DNA from: Bacteroidales bacterium Bact_23
Lineage (GTDB): Bacteria; Bacteroidota; Bacteroidia; Bacteroidales; Lentimicrobiaceae
DNA length: 9,964 nt
Direction of reading: 5' to 3'
Assembly: GCA_001603685.1 (NCBI GenBank)
Contig: LUZO01000058.1
Coordinates: 1-9,964 of the forward strand
Both the position numbers and the translations under genes were made by a program. Each line of letters starts with the position of its first letter. Within the stretch, counting starts at the first letter, position 1. Positions 7,597-9,964 of the stretch are shown one piece after another. Below the pieces are notes generated by a model. It saw only the letters and a program-made list of their open reading frames with translations. It was not told the DNA's origin and did not search any database.

Positions 7597-8687
7597 GAAC
7601 CAACCAGTGCCAGGCACTCCACATGCCTGGTTTGAGGAAAGAAATCGAAAGGGATAATCCGGCTTACGGAATATCCCTTTTCTGTTATCTGTTGCAGATC
7701 GCGGTTCAGGGTGGACGCATTGCACGAAAGGTATGCAAGACGCTCCGGCCTGTAATTGCCGGTAATCCAGTCAACCACTTCCGGTTCCAGGCCTGTGCGT
7801 GGCGGATTGGCATAAAGCAGCCGCCGGTATGATTCCGGCACCTGCGAATTCCACAGTGCAAGCTGAGGAATCCGGTGCCTGCATGAGCCTCTCAGCAACT
7901 GAACTCCCGGCGAATTCCTCATGGCAAACTCAACGGCATCGCCTCCCTGTTCCACCCCAATGGTTAGGGCTCCTGCCCTGCTCCACCGGCGGATGCTGCT
8001 TCCAGTTCCGGAATATAGGTCTGCCACGGCAACATCCCTGCCGGGATTCAGAAAGGCTTCCGCCAGATCAAGCGCCTTGCCGGCAAGCGAGGGCAGCAAC
8101 TGCTGAAATGAGGCCGGTCCGTACAACAGGCCATTCTCATCAACCGATGCGGAATTGCCCCATATCAGGTGCCAGTTGCCCTTCCCGAAGACCTTTTTTC
8201 CGGCTGAAGGATGAAGGTGTATCCAAAGGCCGTCGGCGCCGTTTTCAGCCAGCCCGGCTTTCACATTATCGGTAAGCCAATTCGTCGGGGGCATTTGCCT
8301 GCTTTTCACAATCAGCGTTATCTGAGCATCGGAAATAATATAACGAACAAGCTGAAATGCATGATCCGCCGGTATTGCGTGATTCAGGATGCGCAGCAAC
8401 GCATTTACTTTGGGTGAATGAACAGGGCAGCCGGGAATGGGAATCAGCCTGTCCAGGCGGAGTACGCCGGCTTCCCAGCAGGTTCCGTTCCATCGGGCGG
8501 CAAGGCTCACCTTATTCCGGTATCCGAGCCTTTCACTATCCGGCACGCTCCTGACTTCCGAAATCAGTTCTGCCCAGCCGGGCAGTTTCGCTTTGAGGAA
8601 AGTCAGCTTACGCGCAAGGCTTTCATCTGCTGAAAGTTCGCGGTGAGCACAGGCAGGACAATCACGGACACATCCTCCGGGAAGCAT
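7587..8687 (-). CDS. TrmA/RlmD-type RNA 5-methyluridine methyltransferase, no TRAM domain
   Basis: This 366-residue SAM-dependent enzyme should methylate C5 of a uridine in rRNA or tRNA. The catalytic half has YGPASFQQ, the SAM-binding VADLYSGTGSS, YANPPRTGL, the nucleophile Cys322 in LSCNASTLNRDL, and the HVE base (Glu357), all characteristic of the COG2265 family. The N terminus has C6, C10 and C13 (CVRDCPAC), with Cys87 in GCPVHSP. These match in position the four [4Fe-4S] ligands of RlmD, though the first spacing is shorter than the CxxxxxxCxxC I recall. The TRAM RNA-binding domain common in this family is absent, since the protein begins directly at the Cys cluster. The gene converges on the hexosaminidase gene with a 15-nt gap and is unrelated to that locus. 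The target nucleotide cannot be assigned. The start at 8687 is supported by a -7 box 28 nt upstream. Confidence 0.9.
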   Translation of the reverse strand: MLPGGCVRDCPACAHRELSADESLARKLTFLKAKLPGWAELISEVRSVPDSERLGYRNKVSLAARWNGTCWEAGVLRLDRLIPIPGCPVHSPKVNALLRILNHAIPADHAFQLVRYIISDAQITLIVKSRQMPPTNWLTDNVKAGLAENGADGLWIHLHPSAGKKVFGKGNWHLIWGNSASVDENGLLYGPASFQQLLPSLAGKALDLAEAFLNPGRDVAVADLYSGTGSSIRRWSRAGALTIGVEQGGDAVEFAMRNSPGVQLLRGSCRHRIPQLALWNSQVPESYRRLLYANPPRTGLEPEVVDWITGNYRPERLAYLSCNASTLNRDLQQITEKGYSVSRIIPFDFFPQTRHVECLALVGSGG

Positions 8688-8714
8688 AACGCAATGTTTT
8701 TAATGCGAAAGTGC

Positions 8715-8722
8715 CAAAATTA
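8715..8722 (-). promoter_or_regulatory. -7 promoter box for the RNA methyltransferase gene
   Basis: On the - strand this reads TAATTTTG, an exact match to the Bacteroidota TAnnTTTG -7 box. It would place the transcript start near 8709 and leave a leader of about 20 nt before the ATG at 8687. No good TTG lies 19-21 bp upstream, so the -33 half is weak. I see nothing else between 8723 and 8880. Confidence 0.5.
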
Positions 8723-8879
8723 AGGATAAAATTGAATTGAAAATTCAGGAGATTCTGAGATTGGTTCACGGGATTTCTAAAGGAACTACATCTGAAATCA
8801 ACTGAAAATAGCAGCGGAAATCATATAAGCATCAGGAATATCACCGGCGGCATTGTGGCAAAACGATTCCCAAAGACAT

Positions 8880-8928
8880 AAAAAAAACTTCGGCATTCAT
8901 TGTTATTCAAATGATTACCGAAGTTTTT
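8880..8928 (-). terminator. Rho-independent terminator of the tRNA-Leu unit
   Basis: An 11-bp perfect stem pairs 8918-8928 with 8883-8893 (AAAAACTTCGG/CCGAAGTTTTT). The loop can form a further short stem, and on the - strand the transcript runs into eight U residues (8887-8880). It lies just 3' of the tRNA-Leu(CAG) gene. The symmetric A/T tails mean it could also terminate + strand transcription. Confidence 0.85.
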
Positions 8929-8931
8929 AAG

Positions 8932-9015
8932 TGCCCGGAACAGGACTTGAACCTGCACGTACGTAAGTACACTAGTCCCTGAAACTAGCGCGTCTACCAA
9001 TTCCGCCATCCGGGC
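8932..9015 (-). tRNA. tRNA-Leu (anticodon CAG)
   Basis: This is an 84-nt class II tRNA. The acceptor stem is GCCCGGA/TCCGGGC with discriminator A (8932). The D arm contains TTGGTAGACGCGC. The anticodon stem CTAGT/ACTAG closes the loop TTCAGGG, giving anticodon CAG, which reads CUG. The long variable arm has a GTAC/GTAC stem, as expected for leucine, and the T arm contains TTCAAGT. CCA is not encoded. It is 58 nt downstream of the second tRNA-Leu with no promoter of its own visible, so the two are probably co-transcribed. Confidence 0.97.
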
Positions 9016-9073
9016 AAAAAGTCATTAAATAAGAGCAGTTTACTTACCGCTACCGAACTTTCTCGGTTTTCTG

Positions 9074-9157
9074 TGCCCAGGACAAGAGTCGAACTTGCAC
9101 GTCCTTAAGGACACCAGCCCCTCAAGCTGGCGTGTCTACCAATTTCACCACCTGGGC
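9074..9157 (-). tRNA. tRNA-Leu (anticodon GAG)
   Basis: This is an 84-nt class II tRNA. The acceptor stem is GCCCAGG/CCTGGGC with discriminator A (9074). The anticodon stem CCAGC/GCTGG closes the loop TTGAGGG, giving anticodon GAG, which reads CUC/CUU. The long variable arm (GTCCTTAAGGAC) is a perfect palindrome, and the T loop is TTCGACT. It is the promoter-proximal gene of the two-tRNA unit, and CCA is not encoded. Confidence 0.97.
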
Positions 9158-9168
9158 AATTGAGTGCG

Positions 9169-9198
9169 CAAAGGTAAAACAATTTTTTATTTTCACAA
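9169..9198 (-). promoter_or_regulatory. Bacteroidota-type promoter for the tRNA-Leu unit
   Basis: Read on the - strand, TTG (9198-9196) is followed after exactly 19 nt by TACCTTTG (9176-9169). This matches the primary sigma consensus TTTG-N19-21-TAnnTTTG known from Bacteroides. The predicted start, near 9163, is a few nt upstream of the tRNA-Leu(GAG) 5' end at 9157. It is the clearest taxonomic signal in the window. Confidence 0.8.
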
Positions 9199-9228
9199 CA
9201 CCTGACAAATCTTTTTTTCTTCTTCTGA

Positions 9229-9236
9229 ATGCTATC
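9229..9236. repeat. Left copy of 8-bp direct repeat (putative target-site duplication)
   Basis: ATGCTATC here recurs in the same orientation at 9819-9826. Each copy directly abuts the outer end of a terminal inverted repeat, which is the arrangement left by transposition with an 8-bp duplication. Confidence 0.65.
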
Positions 9237-9261
9237 GGGCAGTTCATTATATGATGTGCTG
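9237..9261 (+). repeat. Left terminal inverted repeat
   Basis: This 25-nt arm pairs with 9794-9818 at 20 of 25 positions. Mismatches fall at positions 1, 6, 7, 10 and 15 of the arm. The inner ten bases, TGATGTGCTG, are identical. Confidence 0.7.
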
Positions 9262-9264
9262 TCT

Positions 9265-9305
9265 ATTTTTGCCACAGAAGCACCAAGACTCAGAAAAACA
9301 CAAAA
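9265..9305 (+). repeat. Left subterminal inverted repeat, CACAAA-type
   Basis: The stretch with GAAGCACCAAGACTCAG and AAACACAAAA is an imperfect reverse complement of 9725-9766 (there AAGCCACCAAAGCACTGAAACACAAA on the - strand). The two face each other around the decayed gene. Read on the - strand, this arm translates as an LCFSESWCFCGK-like tail. Confidence 0.6.
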
Positions 9306-9329
9306 TTATTGCAGGAAAATGGATGCCGA

Positions 9330-9720
9330 ATACTTATAAAAAGTTTGATGACTAACTTGAGAATACTTGCGCAAATATTCTTATAAATAATGCTGTTCAG
9401 ATTCAGTCTACCCCGATTTAGTGTAATAGGCTGTAAAACATTATATTAAATCTGAATTTACTCTTGCATTTATCTCACAGATAATCTTATTCTCAAAGAG
9501 TACATTCAATCATTATCCATGCTGATAACAGGATTCATATTTGCTATTGAAATTTTTGCCTGATAATGTGATCTATTTTCTTCCTTTTTCCGTTACTATA
9601 TTTTATGATTGAAGCAAATTATCAATGCTTTTACTTGTAAGCCGGGTCCGGGTTCCTTAAACGTGGTGCAACATTTGTAATCAGCTATTCTATTTTCAGA
9701 TTCTTTTGAAACTGATATAA
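9330..9720 (-). pseudogene. Decayed GxxExxY-family (PD-(D/E)XK-like) gene
   Basis: Fragments in family order, but in changing frames, can be read on the - strand. SKESENRIADY...FKEPGPGLQ (about 9715-9632) resembles the VHKELGPGLLE start block. KRKKIDHIIRQKF (about 9590-9550) fits the block preceding RQK-P-P. LNVLFENKIICEINA (9509-9465) matches LDVLVENKIIVEIKA. After a stop at 9443-9441, CFTAYYTKSG (9440-9411) matches the LTYLKLSG block. ILKLVIKLFI (about 9364-9335) could be the C-terminal ILKDGIKR region. At least two frameshifts and several stops separate these pieces. The expected nuclease-fold residues are changed as well: Asp to Asn in LNV, and Lys to Asn in EIN. Family identity rests on recalled consensus, so an alignment is needed. 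An open - strand stretch at 9596-9799 is only the head of this remnant plus the repeat. Confidence 0.6.
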
Positions 9721-9724
9721 AATT

Positions 9725-9766
9725 CTTTTGTGTGTTTTTGTGTTTCAGTGCTTTGGTGGCTTCTTT
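9725..9766 (-). repeat. Right subterminal inverted repeat, CACAAA-type
   Basis: This is the partner of 9265-9305. It lies immediately 5' of the decayed gene on the - strand, where it reads GAAGCCACCAAAGCACTG followed by two AAACACA-type blocks. It is longer than the left arm because of a duplicated ACACA segment. Confidence 0.6.
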
Positions 9767-9793
9767 TAAATACCAAAGTTGCCATAATATATC

Positions 9794-9818
9794 CAGCACA
9801 TCAAATAAGGATTTGCCT
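9794..9818 (-). repeat. Right terminal inverted repeat
   Basis: Its reverse complement matches 9237-9261 at 20 of 25 positions, and it ends precisely against the right copy of the 8-bp direct repeat. Confidence 0.7.
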
Positions 9819-9826
9819 ATGCTATC
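9819..9826. repeat. Right copy of 8-bp direct repeat (putative target-site duplication)
   Basis: ATGCTATC is identical to and in the same orientation as 9229-9236. Beyond it the sequence diverges from the left flank, as expected at the edge of an insertion. Confidence 0.65.
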
Positions 9827-9830
9827 CGCT

Positions 9831-9838
9831 TATATTTG
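9831..9838 (+). promoter_or_regulatory. Possible -7 box for the partial kinase gene
   Basis: TATATTTG matches TAnnTTTG and would give a start near 9845, 20 nt before the ATG at 9866. The position for a -33 box (about 9808-9811) is GGA-rich and falls inside the inverted-repeat element. The nearest TTTG (9812-9815) is only 15 nt upstream, so the promoter may be impaired or hybrid. Confidence 0.4.
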
Positions 9839-9865
9839 CATACAGTTAAATTAAGCTATCTGACA

Positions 9866-9964
9866 ATGAATGGTTTGGTTGAAAAAACAAGAAACCTCAC
9901 ACATCATAAATCCGTTTATATCGCTATCGGAGGGGTCAGCCGCTCAGGCAAGACCTTTCTTGCA
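9866..9964 (+). CDS. P-loop kinase, uridine/nucleoside-kinase-like (N-terminal 33 residues only)
   Basis: Thirty-three in-frame codons run from an ATG to the window edge. After a short polar N terminus comes a hydrophobic beta strand, YIAIGG, leading into the Walker A motif GGVSRSGKT (residues 23-31). This binds the nucleotide phosphates in P-loop NTPases. The strand-plus-loop pattern IxGVSxSGKT is typical of small-molecule kinases such as uridine kinase or nicotinamide riboside kinase, rather than ABC or AAA+ ATPases, but 33 residues are not enough to decide. The gene lies 39 nt beyond the right flank of the inverted-repeat element and points away from it. The rest of the protein is outside the window. 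Confidence 0.6.
   Translation, partial: MNGLVEKTRNLTHHKSVYIAIGGVSRSGKTFLA

Larger units (their letters stand above)
9237..9818. mobile_element. Small inverted-repeat element (MITE-like) carrying a decayed GxxExxY gene
   Basis: This 582-bp AT-rich unit starts with a 25-nt terminal repeat (9237-9261) that matches the reverse complement of 9794-9818 at 20 of 25 positions, including an unbroken 10-nt inner block TGATGTGCTG. Both ends are flanked by ATGCTATC. Inside each terminus lies a second, looser inverted repeat rich in ACACAAA and CACCAA. The interior holds a frameshifted GxxExxY-family remnant on the - strand. There is no transposase gene, so movement, if it occurred, was in trans. From memory, families making 8-bp duplications include IS1595, ISL3 and IS66, but I cannot assign one. 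Apart from the decayed gene, this region contains no coding sequence I can support. Confidence 0.6.

Noticed and set aside
7799..8275. 158-codon + strand open frame opposite the RNA methyltransferase
   Set aside because: The opposite strand encodes all methyltransferase motifs. This frame is Pro/Arg/Ser-rich low-information sequence.
8821..9009. Open frame on the - strand beginning MAELVDALVSGT
   Set aside because: It is the translation of the tRNA-Leu(CAG) gene running into its terminator, a familiar false ORF over leucine tRNAs.
9016..9073. Small hairpin ACCGA/TCGGT between the two tRNA genes
   Set aside because: It has only a 5-bp stem and no U tract, too weak to call a terminator. It may simply be spacer removed during tRNA processing.
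9596..9799. 67-codon open frame on the - strand
   Set aside because: It spans the right subterminal repeat and the head of the decayed GxxExxY gene. It has no independent sign of being a gene and is included in the pseudogene description.
9229..9826. CRISPR array or integron-type site
   Set aside because: There are no regularly spaced direct repeats. The repeats are inverted and paired once, fitting a small transposable unit better.

Overview
The window looks like a chromosomal segment of a Bacteroidota member, probably a Bacteroidales or Marinilabiliales relative. Three things point there. The translation starts lack Shine-Dalgarno motifs and have A-rich leaders. The visible promoters have the TAnnTTTG -7 box, with an upstream TTG at 19 bp in the best case. 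The gene families (ROK regulator, SSS symporter, modular GH20 hexosaminidase, GxxExxY remnant) are common in that phylum. I cannot name a genus.

Region 1 (33-7571, + strand) is an amino-sugar acquisition and activation locus. A ROK-type repressor is followed by four closely spaced genes with gaps of 13-14 nt: a Na+:solute symporter, an NDP-sugar-type nucleotidyltransferase, an anomeric kinase closely resembling bifidobacterial N-acetylhexosamine 1-kinase (NahK), and an exported GH20 beta-N-acetylhexosaminidase with C-terminal accessory domains. The proposed flow is: the hexosaminidase releases HexNAc (or a HexNAc-containing disaccharide) outside the cytoplasm, the symporter imports it, the kinase makes HexNAc-1-phosphate, and the nucleotidyltransferase makes the nucleotide sugar directly. 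This would bypass the NagA/NagB and GlmM/GlmU routes. Substrate identities are inferred.

Region 2 (7587-9157, - strand) is housekeeping. A TrmA/RlmD-type RNA m5U methyltransferase without a TRAM domain converges on the hexosaminidase gene. Upstream of it are two tRNA-Leu genes (anticodons GAG then CAG) with a well-matched Bacteroidota promoter and a strong hairpin terminator.

Region 3 (9158-9865) has no intact gene. It holds a compact element of about 582 bp (9237-9818), bounded by 25-nt imperfect terminal inverted repeats and by an 8-bp direct repeat (ATGCTATC) that looks like a target-site duplication. Inside are subterminal CACAAA-rich inverted repeats around a frameshifted remnant of a GxxExxY (PD-(D/E)XK-like) gene on the - strand. 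This is the most unusual structure in the window.

Region 4 (9866 to the end) is the first 33 codons of a P-loop kinase, resembling uridine or nucleoside kinases, cut off by the window edge. Its -7 promoter box lies 5 bp beyond the element's right-hand direct repeat.
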